The notes: a model not told the origin generated them from the letters alone. Positions 36,226-48,800 are shown, counted from the first letter of the stretch. The stretch is DNA of 64,000 nucleotides from Hymenolepis diminuta (GCA_900708905.1 CAADRB010000051.1:12760-76759); one strand, 5' to 3'. Made by a program: numbers and translations.

Positions 36226-37949
36226 TTAAGCGCTTTTGGTTGCAGTGGCTGTTGTTTGTTTAGGTTCCAAGGAAACTGCAGTCGTTAGCTCCTCCTCAAC
36301 ATCAGGATATTTCACTACCTTAATCACCTCCTCTTCTCCGTCTTCCTCCTCATCGTCACATTCATCTTCAAAATCTTCTTCCACTACATCCTCCTCTTCT
36401 TCTTCCTTCTTGTCATCTATTTTTTTAACGGAAGCATTTGTCTCAGCGCTGGTAACGTTCACCTTTTTAGTGACTGTTGCTTTTGTGGTCGCTTTAGCAA
36501 CAGCTTCTTCTAGTTCTCCATCATCAAGAAGTACCTCAACATTTAAAATTTTACTTTTCCTTTTTCTTTGGAGGGAAGCGTCATCTAGAACCTCTGGAAG
36601 AACAATGGCGGGTTCTTCAATGAGGAGAACAGTGATGGGTTCTTTAACGAGGAGAACGGTGGCGAGTTCTTCAACGGGGGGCACAGCGGCGGGTTCTTCA
36701 ACGGGGAACACAGTGCCGGATTCTTCAACAGGAGGCACAGTGCCGGATTCTTCAACAGGAGGCACAGTGCCGGATTCTTCAATGGGAGGCACAGTGCCGG
36801 ATTCTTCAACGGGAGGCACAGTGCCGGATTCTTCAACAGGAGGCACAGTGCCGGATTCTTCAACAGGAGGCAAAGTGCCGGATTCTTCAACAGGAGGCAC
36901 AGTGGCGGGTTCTTCAACAGGAGGCACAGTGGCGGGTTCTTCAACAGGAGGCACAGTGCCGGATTCTTCAANNNNNNNNNNNNNNNNNNNNNNNNNNNNN
37001 NNNNNNNNNNNNNNNNNNNNNNNNNNNNNNNNNNNNNNNNNNNNNNNNNNNNNNNNNNNNNNNNNNNNNNNNNNNNNNNNNNNNNNNNNNNNNNNNNNNN
37101 NNNNNNNNNNNNNNNNNNNNNNNNNNNNNNNNNNNNNNNNNNNNNNNNNNNNNNNNNNNNNNNNNNNNNNNNNNNNNNNNNNNNNNNNNNNNNNNNNNNN
37201 NNNNNNNNNNNNNNNNNNNNNNNNNNNNNNNNNNNNNNNNNNNNNNNNNNNNNNNNNNNNNNNNNNNNNNNNNNNNNNNNNNNNNNNNNNNNNNNNNNNN
37301 NNNNNNNNNNNNNNNNNNNNNNNNNNNNNNNNNNNNNNNNNNNNNNNNNNNNNNNNNNTTCTTCAACAGGAGGCACAGTGGCGGGTTCTTCAACAGGAGG
37401 CACAGTGCCGGATTCTTCAATAGGAGGCACAGTGGCGGGTTCTTCAACAGGAGGCACAGTGCCGGATTCTTCAACAGGAGGCAAAGTGGCGGGTTCTTCA
37501 ACAGGAGGCAAAGTGGCGGGTTCTTCAACGGGAGGCACAGTGCCGGATTCTTCAACAGGAGGCACAGTGCCGGATTCTTCAAATGGAGGCACAGTGCCGG
37601 ATTCTTCAACGGGAGGCACAGTGCCGGATTCTTCAACAGGAGGCAAAGTGGCGGGTTCTTCAACAGGAGGCACAGTGGCGGATTCTTCAACAGGAGGAAC
37701 AGTGACGGGTTCTTCAACGGGGAACACAGTGGCGGGTTCCTCAATGGGAGGAACAGTGGTGGGTTTTTCAACGGGGGGCAAAGTGGTGGGTTTTTTAACG
37801 GGAGGAACAGTGGTGGATTTTTTAGCTGGAGGAACAGTGGTGGATTTTTTAACTGGAGGAACAGTGGTGGGTTTTTCAACGGGGAGACCACCGCATTCAA
37901 CAATCGTGACAAGGAGAGCAAAAAGTGCAAAGGTCAACTTATGTCCCAT
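36226..37949 (-). CDS. Secreted Pro/Glu/Thr-rich nonapeptide-repeat protein (gap inside)
   Basis: The minus-strand frame starts at ATG 37949 with a clear signal peptide (MGHKLTFALFALLVTIVECG). It passes into a tandem nonapeptide of consensus VPPVEE-[SP]-[GA]-T. The first units are Lys-rich (VPPVKKSTT) and the last are eroded (VLLVKEPIT, VLLIEEPAI); central units are nearly uniform. After the array comes a unique C-terminal region of about 130 residues with a basic patch (QRKRKSK), Thr/Ala/Lys-rich stretches, two sequons (NVT, NAS) and a strongly acidic run (EEEEEDVVEEDFEDECDDEE), ending at TAA 36226-36228. The protein is probably near 570 residues depending on the gap. Thr in every unit offers O-glycosylation sites, so a secreted mucin-like or surface role is plausible but inferred. 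I recognise no family. No introns are needed. As drawn, the 387-N gap puts the two halves in different frames; see the gap entry. Confidence 0.72.
36610..37900 (-). repeat. 27-bp coding minisatellite
   Basis: Tandem array with a period of exactly 27 bp (on plus: TTCTTCAACAGGAGGCACAG plus seven bases). For example, unit starts fall at 36910, 36937 and 36964, and at 37359 and 37386. About 13 units lie left of the gap and about 20 right of it. Homogeneity is highest in the middle and falls toward both ends, typical of unequal crossing-over or slippage. Confidence 0.93.
36972..37358. other. Assembly gap (387 N)
   Basis: All bases are N, inside the 27-bp array. The distance between unit starts at 36964 and 37359 is 395, which is 17 more than a multiple of 27. 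Register would be restored by a gap of 370 or 397 nt (or other values differing by 27). Those lengths also bring the two coding halves into one frame, so the drawn length is probably an estimate. Confidence 0.95.
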
Positions 37950-38001
37950 GCTAGTATATTTGTATGTACCTAGTCGGTGTCATAGTCTTGCCTCTGCAGC
38001 C

Positions 38002-38011
38002 TATTTATATA
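38002..38011 (-). promoter_or_regulatory. TATA box of the nonapeptide-repeat gene
   Basis: The minus strand reads TATATAAATA, 52 nt before the ATG at 37949, implying a short 5' UTR like that of the FnIII gene. Confidence 0.55.
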
Positions 38012-39576
38012 TCCAACACTGAGCTAGAATGTAACGAGGTAGGATTTGCGATGTTAACACGTATTCATTGGGATTGAAAGGTGCCTTCATGTTTTAGCGC
38101 AATTATTATCATTAGCGTGACTTGAACAGAGGGTTAGCTTGGCTTGTGTTTAATAAGGTTGATTTGGTGTGATGATAATGCCGATATAATAACGAAGTCA
38201 ATTGCGGTTAACCTGCCTTCAATAACGCTTATCGCATTAAGGAACAAACAATATTTCAAATTCTCTTGAACGTTCCATTCAAATATCCAAGGTTTTTAAA
38301 AAAATTAAATATCTCTGTGGAATCTGCTTTTACGAGAACATAAAATGGATAACCTAATAAAGTGATGTTAAGTCCCCTTTATCGTTTTTTGCAATGCTAT
38401 TTGAAACACCTCTTGAATTCATCTGGCATTCACGTCAAGTCTGAGTGGAATCATAATTTTCGTCAAATGGCATGCAAAAAAATTATCTTTGAATGAGTGT
38501 ATCGGTTGAATAAAAATGGACAATCTTTATTCAAGTAAAATTAAATTTGCAATTTATTGTTTATTATTCCTAAGATTTACATTTTTGTTAAAACGCACTA
38601 AAATTACGGGTCATTGCTTTGCAGAATTTTAAGTAAAATAGTAAGGTTTGCTTAATCCCGTGTGATTATTGAATTCTGATAATTTTTACCTATTTTGGGA
38701 GGCGAGTATGGTAATTACACTATCAAAATAAATTCTTATTACTTTTTTGATTCCATTTTGGATTGGACCGTCGTCAAGAATGGTCGTTCAAATCCAATTT
38801 TCCAAAAAACTTAAAGCTAGCTCTCTCAATTAAAAACAGATAAACTAGTGCACTTACTTTATTGAACTTCGAGAAAAATAAATTTTCAGGGGAAATTGCA
38901 AGGCTTTACTGATTTGAATGTGGTAGTAAAATTAAATTTTTCAGTGGCTAACTATAGAAGTTCGTGTCTCCAGAATCTTGTAACAATAAGTACAATATAA
39001 ATATAATGAAGTTGAAAAGTAACCACGCTCTAATAGTGAGTGAAAGGCTTGTTTAGTGGATTCCTTTGAGAAACCTCGCGGTCAAACTTTAATGAAGCAG
39101 AAGTCGCATTGCGATGCTCTAAATATCTTCCTTTGTTCTCATATCTCGAAACTTTTTTCGAGCTAACGGGCGTTTACGGTAATGAGGAGGAAAGCACTCA
39201 CATCCTTGTGGTTAGAATAAATCTATCAAGATGCCAGGGAGGACCCTGATATTTTGCCTAGAACAATCAAAAGAGATTCGTATCTATCAAGTTATGAAAT
39301 CCTATATCAAGAAAATTTGAGCAAGAACAGCGTCATTTTCGCGATCATTCTCAGAAATGAAAGCAGCGGTTCCGCACTGTCGAATTCCTCTCACAATTAA
39401 CGAACACAACTAACAGAACACAATTCTCACCTCTTTAAGGTTCATAAGACCTCGCTTTCGTCGATACGATAATTGAGTTTTTAGTGATTATACCTTAATT
39501 ACGGTTAAATTGTATTTAATGCTGGACGTTTGTTTAAAAGTGCTGTCGCTGACGAGGTCTAGAGTACGAAGTTCAA
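38012..39576. other. Spacer upstream of the nonapeptide gene
   Basis: AT-rich sequence; nothing recognisable on either strand. Confidence 0.5.
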
Positions 39577-39699
39577 ATGGCGGAAGTGGGGGACCCTAAC
39601 AATGCATTTAAAGTATCTGAAACGTTAAACTTTACTTATGAATGGTACCCTCATGGTACAGCAAACCAAAAATTATACATTAGTAAAAAACTTCTCTGA
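39577..39699 (+). CDS. Possible 40-residue ORF or first exon, unknown
   Basis: A frame starting MAEVGDPNNAFKVSETLNFT in a reasonable start context (TTCAAATGG) runs to TGA. Composition looks more coding-like than its surroundings. It might be a first exon, with a weak GTACCC donor possible after TATGAATG, but no partner exon was found before CSE1L at 42.8 kb. Chance is a real alternative. Confidence 0.22.
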   Translation: MAEVGDPNNAFKVSETLNFTYEWYPHGTANQKLYISKKLL

Positions 39700-40525
39700 A
39701 AATCGAAAGATAAGGTGGGACCGTTACCCAATCTATCAAACTTGATCAATTTGTGTGCATACCTTCGTTTGCAACCAAATGGTTTGAACTGTATTATGCA
39801 ATATCAGATGAAAAAAGCAAATGAAAATTTTCGCTCTTTAAACCTAGCTTCCACTACGCTTTCCGTCCACTTGCCTACAAACATAGGCTTTAGCCGGGCT
39901 CTCTCGAAATTCTCAGGGTCATAATTGCAATTGTAACTTTATTTTAATACTGAAATTCTTCAAGTTACCTTTATCCTTGCCTGAGTAACTATTATTTTTG
40001 TTGTAGTTTCTTGATTTAATAAGATTTCGTGTTCTCCTCTAAATTTGGAACACATAGTGCATCCCAGCAATCCCCTCTATTTTTTTGTTGTTTGTTAAAA
40101 GTATGTAAAACAGACCTCCCAAATACAGTTCTTATTCCTGCTCTTCAGACAATTAACTTTGGATTCATTGGAGTTGACATAATAGCGGCATGTAACGATT
40201 GGGAGCCTAATAAGGATAGGTTTAATGGCTATCCCAGCTTATCCCAGCTGACTGTAGGAGGGGCATTTTATAAATTCCACCCGATAAATAAATCACTCAA
40301 CAATCTGTCAACTATTATAATGTCTTTTTTAATTTAATGTTGGTTTCTGAATATATTCTCTTATAACAGCACAAATATGCGTGAAAGTTTCAATATTTGT
40401 ATCTGAGCACATAGAAATGGACGGAGTGCTCAGATTTTTGAACATCTGAATATCGTTAGCAAACTTGCAATATATATGGAAGCACGAGGTCTAACTCCTA
40501 CATTAATGAAAACGGAAATGCCCAG

Positions 40526-40853
40526 TGCTATAGTCAGCAGATGTCTATCAACATATCATGATTAGAAATGACTGACTGGTGATAAGATCTCCAATAAAAT
40601 GTCCACAGGTGGTCCCGCTGTGTGTGTGTTTGCACATAGATATCTAAACAGATGTCGATCATCAAGCCGAGACACCGACGACGAGACATGACTGATGTCT
40701 AACGAAGAAATGTTTTGTATATAAACATAATTTACTTATTAATAAATTGGGGTGGCTTGCCTGCCACCTCTGAACTGATCTGGCAACATGAGTAACTTGA
40801 CTTATTCCATCTATTAGAAGGATGGGGTCCGATAGATCCCCAACATTATTTCA
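40526..40853 (+). repeat. Dispersed repeat family B, LTR-like copy
   Basis: About 328 bp beginning TGCTATAGTCAGCAGATGTC and ending near ATTATTTCA. It is homologous along its length to 59818-60148, sharing words such as GATCATCAAGCCGAGACACC and GAAGAAATGTTTTGTATATA. Size and TG...CA ends suggest an LTR, but no internal region was identified. Intact promoter or tailing function cannot be judged. Confidence 0.65.
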
Positions 40854-42761
40854 CCCAGAAAGCTTGAGAAATCGAGAAATATTTGCCATAATTGATCTAT
40901 GAGTAGAAAGTCACTGCTTAATAAACGCTACTAAATTTAATATTTCTGCGCAAGACAAAAAAGACTGCGCATTTGGGATGATAATGACTGGATGCGCCAG
41001 TCATTATTTTCTGGTTCAAGGTAAAATTAATGAGTTTTGTAATTTCGCGGCTTGTAAAATAAAATGGAAATCCTAATTCATATCAAAAATTGTTAGTACT
41101 TCCGACTATGTTAACTTCGAAGTTAAACTTGTAACAACTTATCTATGAATAACAAATAAACATGAGTGAGAATTAGGACCATAAATAAGCGGATAAAGTG
41201 GCGGGTCGATAGAAGATATGATCAATTAGATAAGTTTATGAATTTGAATCAAATTCAACAGAAAATTAAGCCATCATATCAAAGAAGGTCAAGTGGCATT
41301 TTGGCTGAAAACCAAGAATTATTGAGGTAAAAATTTCATATAAAAATATTTCACCTTTCACCCTTCGCATGATAAGTAAATTTTAGTTCTCATATTTGCC
41401 ATTTCAAACTATATAATCGGGGAAAATTATTTCAATAATTTAAGTTCTTGTCCTAATTAAATATTGGTATAATCAATTTACGTATTTTGGCTACTTGGCG
41501 TAAATGACGGCAAAGGATTCATTAATGACAATGGTAAATGCAATGGAGAAATATTTTACCAACCAAAAAATTGATATGAGTATGAAAATTTTACTAAATA
41601 GACGTGGAAAACTTCAAGTTTAATCGAAATCTCTAATAAACATTCAATCAGCTCATATAACCTACATGGCATTCTTCGAGCCTCTTTTAAAATTTCGAGT
41701 ATTACTGATTACGAATTCACGAAACAGATAAATTAGTATTTTGGCTAACATTAATATATGCTAACTAACCATTCAGTACCAGTGGAGGTGGGAGTGGCAC
41801 AACGTGTGTGCAATCCGCTTATCTCTGCTCTAAAATGAATCAGAGCTGTTCAGTGAACCAAGTAATGTAGAAAACATAATTGAATACAAATCTACATTCA
41901 TGAAAACTAACTTCAATTCTAATATCCCTAAATAACCAATGCCAATTTGTTTAAAAATCATCTAGTTTTGATGATCGTTAAACAAACAGGACTTCAAAAA
42001 AAATAGAAATACATCGTTTTTCAGGAATCAAGCTTGCAATTATCACCCGTGGTTAAAGTTTCGTATTCTATTGTGAGAAAATACAGATGAATCAAACCTC
42101 TATCTCTCATTAGAAAATGATGCTAAATGTTACAAGTGTTGTCCGAATAGCAGCGATTCATTAAATCGAGAGAAATTTAGCAAAATGAGTCAGGTCTAAC
42201 TCCGCAACTGATTGTATATGTCATTGCAAAAAAATACTTTCCACGAAAACATGAAGCTGTCTGAATGAATTTTTGATATTTTAGAAGAATGGGAAGAAAT
42301 TGTATTCATTGGGTGGAGCGAATGAAACTGATTAGCAAAACCTTTAAATTGCAGTAATAATATCACGCACCTTAATTACGGGCTGAGTGAAGGGATAAAA
42401 TATTGGGCTCAACGTGGTATTCCAATTCTTACGTACATGGACAGTCGGTTACCGATAAATTGAAATGAAATAAAGATGAACTTATCAAAACCGACGTACT
42501 TACCTTCTTGAACTTAAAACAAGGTTATGAAGAGTGAAGTAGTTTATTCAGTTTGCATAGACAAACTTAATTATTTTTCATATTCCCAAATGATTTAAAG
42601 TGTCAACTATTAATTGTTAACTAATCGCAGCAGAGTCAAAATTTAAAAATAACATTATCATTCAACTTTAATGGCATTTAAATAATTTAATATTTAATAA
42701 TTTTATCTTTAATGATATTACAAGGTTTGACTTACAGGCGCAACGATTTTGAAAGTTTCGA
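40854..42761. other. Intergenic region before CSE1L
   Basis: No gene or repeat is recognised. The sequence is AT-rich. Confidence 0.5.
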
Positions 42762-42766
42762 CCAAT
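42762..42766 (+). promoter_or_regulatory. CCAAT box upstream of CSE1L
   Basis: CCAAT in GACCAATAACC, 79 nt before the ATG and without a TATA box between, as expected for a housekeeping promoter. A single short motif is weak evidence. Confidence 0.3.
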
Positions 42767-42821
42767 AACCTCCTGCTTTTGGAAGTGTATTTGTGCACGA
42801 TAGTTGCGTGTGGTTTTTCTT

Positions 42822-42835
42822 GAACTATAATTCAG
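42822..42835 (+). promoter_or_regulatory. Candidate spliced-leader acceptor of CSE1L
   Basis: A T-rich stretch (GGTTTTTCTTG) followed by ATAATTCAG ends nine bases before the CSE1L ATG. Flatworms add a spliced leader to some mRNAs at such 3' splice sites. An ordinary 5'-UTR intron would look the same. Confidence 0.3.
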
Positions 42836-42844
42836 ACATTTAAA

Positions 42845-45800
42845 ATGGAAATGTCACATTGCAATGAACTAGCTTTAACATTGGAGAAAACTCTGTCTCC
42901 GGCACTTGAGGAACGCAGACGAGCAGAAAACTTATTAGCATCGACAGAACGTCATCCGGGATATTCAGTCTGCTTGCTTGCTATTCTCCAAGACACAAAT
43001 AGGGCGAAGAATATTCGTCTTTCTGCAGCAACGATATTAAAGAACTATATCAAACGTTATTGGAAGACAGTTAGTTTGTACACTTCTCTTACTGCCTTTA
43101 ATTCACTATAGGAGGCAGAATCCGATAATTTGATTCCCGATGCCGATCGAGAACAGTTGAAGGCTCAATTAATTAATGCTATGTTAACTAGTACCGGATC
43201 TAGTCAGCATATGCTCTCAGAAGCTATCGGTTTGATCGGACGGGAAGATTTTCCTGCTCGTTGGCCTAGTTTACTTCCTGATATTATCCAACGAATTACC
43301 CAACTCGGTACCGAACTTGATAGCGTTCAGGGTCTTCTCTATACTGCTCACTCCCTGTTTAAAAGGTTAGTTTTATGACTAATTAGTAATATTGTACTTA
43401 TAACCGTGAGATAATCTATATATATCATTTAGATATCGTCATGAGATGAGATCTGATGACCTTTTCACTGAAATGAAACTCGTAATTGAACAATTTGCCC
43501 AACCTCTAACGACATTGACGATTGTAAGTTTATCGCATATTTTTACTTTGAAATTTTTAACCATCGATCGACTATCCTATTTTTTGTTTCAGAATCTAAT
43601 GAACTTAGTTGTTGGCCCTAATCGTTCAACGGACGGTAACCAGTTGGTCCCAGTTATGCGAGCTCTACTTCTTGTCTGCAAAATCTTCCTTAGTCTCAAC
43701 TGCCAGGTCAAGTTATTTCCTGTTAGCCCTTTAATATCTTAATTCACTGTTTCGTCCTGATCAGTGTAATATTTAACTCCAATGAGGTCTCGAAATTGTT
43801 TCATTTTTTTAGAAACATAAAAAGATTAAGAATTTCTTTTAGAACTGTAAGTTTTCTCTCGTTATGACAACGCATTTTATGGTTAGTGTCCATTTTCATG
43901 TTTTTAGAAGTGTGTACTGTATTACTCTGTTCACGCTGGTAATATTTCAATAATATCTTTTTTAAAAATTTGCTACAGTATCTCGAACCAATCCTTGTTA
44001 AGTATTTATCAAGAAATTTTTCACAAGCACCCAGTTATTTTCTATTTTGTTTCATATTCGCTTTTGTTTTCATCCATTATTATAATATGTCTTAGCACCA
44101 AATTTTGAGTCTAATTCTTTCTATCGGAAAAGAACTGTCTCAGTTTTGGTTGTATCTGTGGCATTTGATATTTGCAACGGGCTCGAGTACACTTAGGCTG
44201 TGTTGAGTAATTCCCACCTATTATTGAGTTATCAGTCGCTAATGTTGTTGATTTAGAATATGTGACCAAATGGGAATTTTAATACTATTTCAACCTGTTA
44301 AGATTTCGTAGTTAATGTTCAATCGGCGAAGGTGTCATTCAAGCTGTGGATGTGTAAATATTTAATTTATATCACTATCGAACTCTAAGTGCAAACGTTA
44401 AAAGTTGGATAATTCATGCATTTTTAAGGGAACTATCACACCAAATACCAATCTTGTAGGGGGTTCTTTTTGCTTTTTTGGTTGCCTGTTTCAGTGATAT
44501 TTTTTGTACTATTATTCCCTATTCAATAATATCTAATTAAACAATTGATGATTGGAATGCATTGTCACCTCTTTGTATTTGACAACTTTAGAATTTTTTG
44601 CATTAAAGATAAATCAGGCATTATGCATCTATCAGTATTTGGTTGTGTTCGCTACGTTTACATGATGTAATGAAGTAGTGCATAATCGTTGCTGATTCTA
44701 AGTTCGGTTAGCTTGAATTTAATCTGGTGCCCTTTATCTTAACGTAATGCTAATCTCGGGCTCTAATCAACTTCTATGGTAAATGCAGTCGCACATGTAT
44801 GTTGTATTCTCAGATGTATTCTATGATGTATTAATGGTTGATATTTTCTACCAAAGTCTTATTCATTTTGGAAGAGCATTATTTCGAGATGATTTGCGCC
44901 CGTGGCGCGGCGATTACTATATCCTTCATCGAAGTCGAAAGTCACAGATTCGGTCTCCACAAGTATAAAATAAGTGCGTGGTGTGACAAATCGCACTACT
45001 TAAGTTAAAGGAGGGTAGCAGATCTCGAGTATCTCTACAGGAAAGCTTCATGATTGTAACTTTTCCCTTAGGTGAGTATTGTAATACGCTTTCCTAAATA
45101 GTCTTAGGTATCAACCTTTATGACACCGGCCACCTATCCGACTTGTGCATTAATTGATGGTCCAAAATTGTTCTTTTTCACTAACGGCAGATATTCTATA
45201 CTGTGGAGTTTCTTTAAGTAGTGGATTATTAAGATTTATTTTCTCATTTAATTGGTTGTTTCTCAAAATCAAACTGCTTTAGAAGTAGATGTTTGCTTTT
45301 TAGGTCTTTGTTCATGTTATCTGCTTATGTGCTGCATTGAAATGATGTGACCGGCTATTCCAATTAATTAACCGGCCACTAGGCGTTGAACGTCTTCAAC
45401 AATAACTTACTCAGGAATCCAGAGAACAAATTGTATAATTTGAATTGTGAAGCATGAAGCAATGAACTGTCGAGTTAAGTAAATAGAGTGCAGTATAGCG
45501 TAATTCACATTATTTCAATAAAATTATTTAAGTGTTGATAGTCATTTCAAGAAAATTTGTAAGAAAACAAAAAAAGCATTAATTTCGTCAAGGTAAAGTA
45601 GTTAATAATTATTCATAATTATATTTCTAATTGACATTTCTCCTTTTTAAGACGCGCCTTCCTCGTAAACCTACCGCTTCTGCATTCCCTCTTGGCGACT
45701 TATTCTTTTCCCAGGAGGTCAAAGGGTAATTAATGCAGCTTGGGTCTATTTCTCATTCTCATTAGTAATTCTATTGAGGATTTCGAATCAAGTCTTGGAT

Positions 45801-48800
45801 GACCAGCCGTCAAGAAGTTCTTCAATACAGTTTTCAGCTTTATTATTGTAGGACTTGACCTTTTTCTCATGTTTCGGGTCTTTCGCTCCCGATATCTGAA
45901 ACGGAACAGTTCATTCAACATTTATTTCACAGGGTGATCGCCATGCTCTTTCTTCTCGATAACTTTCACTCTTGATCCAGATTTCGATTCACCGATCATT
46001 GTAGGAACTAGTTCAAGATGTTGCTTCTACTTCTTCCTCCTCTTTCTGTAGGTTTTCGTAACGCGTTGGAGGTGAATCTTCTGCATATTTTCATTCCTCT
46101 TCATATCCTTCTTCAAGCTGCCTCTTAATTCTGTCACCCGATTGACCGTTGATTGACCCTCTGAGTGACGATCTTCCTTCTGAATTCTGGTTTCGTTCGG
46201 CACATTGTTTCCTTATGTTCTCGTTTGCCACACAATTTGGAAATTTGAGAGTGGTAGGCACGAAAGTCAGCTTTCAGTCAGGGTTTTACGGGGGTAGGAA
46301 CATTCTGGAACACAGTTTCACCAAAAATTCCTTCACAAGAAATTCGATCAGCAGAACCGTTTACACCAGATTTCTGTTGATTTCACCCAATTTCAAACCT
46401 GATGTCCAAATTTATGTATTGATTAACGATATCTTCTAATGTGATTGTATTACGTGCTTCGACCATTCCGAGGATCTGACAGCAGACATCAGTTGGGTAA
46501 AGTTCTCAAAGACCACTCAAAAACAGGAGGCGTTTGAAATGATCCCTAGAAATGGCAGAAAAGTGGCGAAGTTCAAAAACACAATTGATGTGACTAGCAT
46601 AAGTCATCTAGTCTTAATCATGGCCCTTAGTGAGGTAGAGACAATGAAATCTGTTTCGCAGTTCGAGGGACTTAATCAAAGAAATGGGAGATAACTGAGA
46701 CTGTTTCATCAAATGTTGGATCGGAAATTGTTCTTGGATGGATGACATATTCGAATCCTTCATTTTCAGCAACTCCCAACTTCCGTAATAACGGTCTAAC
46801 TTTTACATTATCCGGAACATGAGCGAGACCGTTTTGGAAAATATCCTCACACTTTTCAAACCAGTTGGCAAATGTTTGGCCTACTTTTAGATCATGGTGA
46901 AATTCATTAACTTGTAGAACCAAAGAATCTGTGGATTGTTTGGGTGGTGAAAAACTCGTTGTATCAGTATTTTCTTGCAGCATCATAAGAGATTGGGGCG
47001 TTTTCTTCAGAAAAAGTTTATTCTTCTTCAGGATGAGTTCAAATTCATCGATATTCAATGGCATTTTCAAATATTCACATATTGATATTTGTTAGCCTTT
47101 TGTCACTGCCAAAGTTTGCGATCTGCAAGCCGAAGTCCCATCTGGAGAAGAAGGAAAACACAGATTCTCGTTGTAACGAAAATTTATTAAAGTTTAACGT
47201 AATTCATAACATTTCGTATAAACAATTTAAGGGCTAGTTAATATTTTAATAACGGGATGAAAGTATAAAATACAGTGTCAATTTCGTCGAGGGTAAATAT
47301 TGAATAATTATTCATAGTAGTATTTTCACCTTGATATCAGTCTTAAGAACTTAATTCAAATAAAGCGATTATTTTCAATTTCTCAATATCGTACCTTCTG
47401 TGATTTCGTTTCTACTTTTTTCATTCCTGTGCTTGTAGGACTTACCCGAGTTCTTCGAAGATAACATGGCCCAGTGGATGGATATTTTCCGTCAGCTTCT
47501 TCACCTTGACCCCCAGATCACAGATTTAATCAATAATGCAACATCGGCCGATGCTGCGACCGACTTAGTGGAACAGGTTAAATCCCAGGTGTGCGATAAC
47601 ATCGCTCTCTATGCTACCAAATACGCCTCTGATTTCACCAATTACCTACCCGAATTCGTCAAAGATATCTGGGAAATGCTCATCTCTATGAAGAACACGA
47701 AAGATCCCAAATATGATACAGTAAAAAATAGGAGCTATATTCTAATGTACAGTGCCATTCTGAATAGACTTTTTAAAATTTTTTTTCTCTACTCTTAGCT
47801 CATCGGAAACGCTCTGGATTTTCTCAGTTCGGTTGTGTCAAAGCCTCAGCATAGGGTTATTTTCGAAGCTCCTGATGCATTGCAGAAGCTTTGTGAACTA
47901 ATTATTCTCCCTAACATCCAGCTTTCAGGTAGGTGCTAGCTTTGTCCTTGTGTGCTGTTGATTTATCGCTATTTACGTTTGAATGCCAAATGTGCTAGCA
48001 TAGTCCTTGATTTTTCATGGCACAGCCCACTAGTTGGTGATGGATTTGAGACACAGTCATGAAATAGTTACATCAACCGTTCAGAGAATATTTATTGGGC
48101 AGTTTACATGTTCAAAACCGTTTTTAAAGCTTCTTTGGAGGCATAATTGATTTCCACACATCAATCTAATGATAAAGAAAGGGGCTTTTTACTCCATTTT
48201 TTTCTTAAACTCAAGGATTAGTTTTGAATTTGCTTGAAGGCAATAAGCATGTGTACTTGGAAGGAATAGATTGTATCGCCTGTTCTTGCACTTTTGAGCA
48301 TTTTATCTTGTCTATTGGGAAATAATAGATTTTTTCAAATGCTCTGAGATTTCCTCAGCTGTCCTCAATTTTGGTTGATTAGGAGGTGAATTTTATCGGC
48401 TCCTTTCCTCTTAGATATCTGGTATTTGTCGAAATTGTTTGCACTGAATGCAAAATGAAGAACTAATTAGATATCGGAAGCCATAGGAGATGAGTAATAC
48501 ACGCAAATACGTGGATAAGAATCGATATGTGATATCAGATAACGTATCAAGGAACAAAATTCGGGTTGTTATTTGTTCTATCATTGAATAAATGGGTATA
48601 TGCGATAGTTCCTTTTCTTATCATAATAGCCAACGATGAAGAGCTGTTCGAAGATTCCCCAGAAGAATACATTCGCCGAGATCTGGAGGGTTCAGATGCC
48701 CATACTCGTCGTCGTTCAGCCTGCAACTTGGTCTACGCCTTGTGTGACGCCTTTGAAGGGCCAGTAATTGATAACTTTGCTGGCTATATCAACCATCTTC

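Larger units (their letters stand above)
45415..47339 (-). mobile_element. Pol-less Ty3/gypsy-type LTR element, copy 1
   Basis: Read on the minus strand, the order is: 5' LTR 47339-47117, primer-binding-site-like TGGCAGTGACAAAAGG, gag sequence (about 47070-46150), and a diverged 3' LTR about 45633-45415. No protease, reverse transcriptase, RNase H or integrase sequence is visible, so the copy cannot move on its own. It is antisense to CSE1L, within intron 4. LTR edges (minus strand TGATATC...GATCGCA) are estimated from comparison of six LTR copies. Confidence 0.75.
43707..47438. other. CSE1L intron 4
   Basis: A 3.7-kb intron (GTCAAG donor, TGTGCTTGTAG acceptor). The first 1.7 kb is T-rich with no recognisable feature; the remainder is the LTR element at 45415-47339. 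Confidence 0.8.

Noticed and set aside
36236..37423. Long plus-strand open frame through the 27-bp array
   Set aside because: It lacks a signal or unique domain and crosses the gap only by reading N; the minus frame has signal peptide, TATA box and unique C-terminus.
40029..40337. Plus-strand open frame of 102 codons before CSE1L
   Set aside because: No family similarity, no start context and no link to the exportin gene.
46149..46439. Plus-strand open frame (and its twin at 62574-62864)
   Set aside because: It is the complement of the broken gag region; the minus strand carries the zinc-knuckle and gag patterns.
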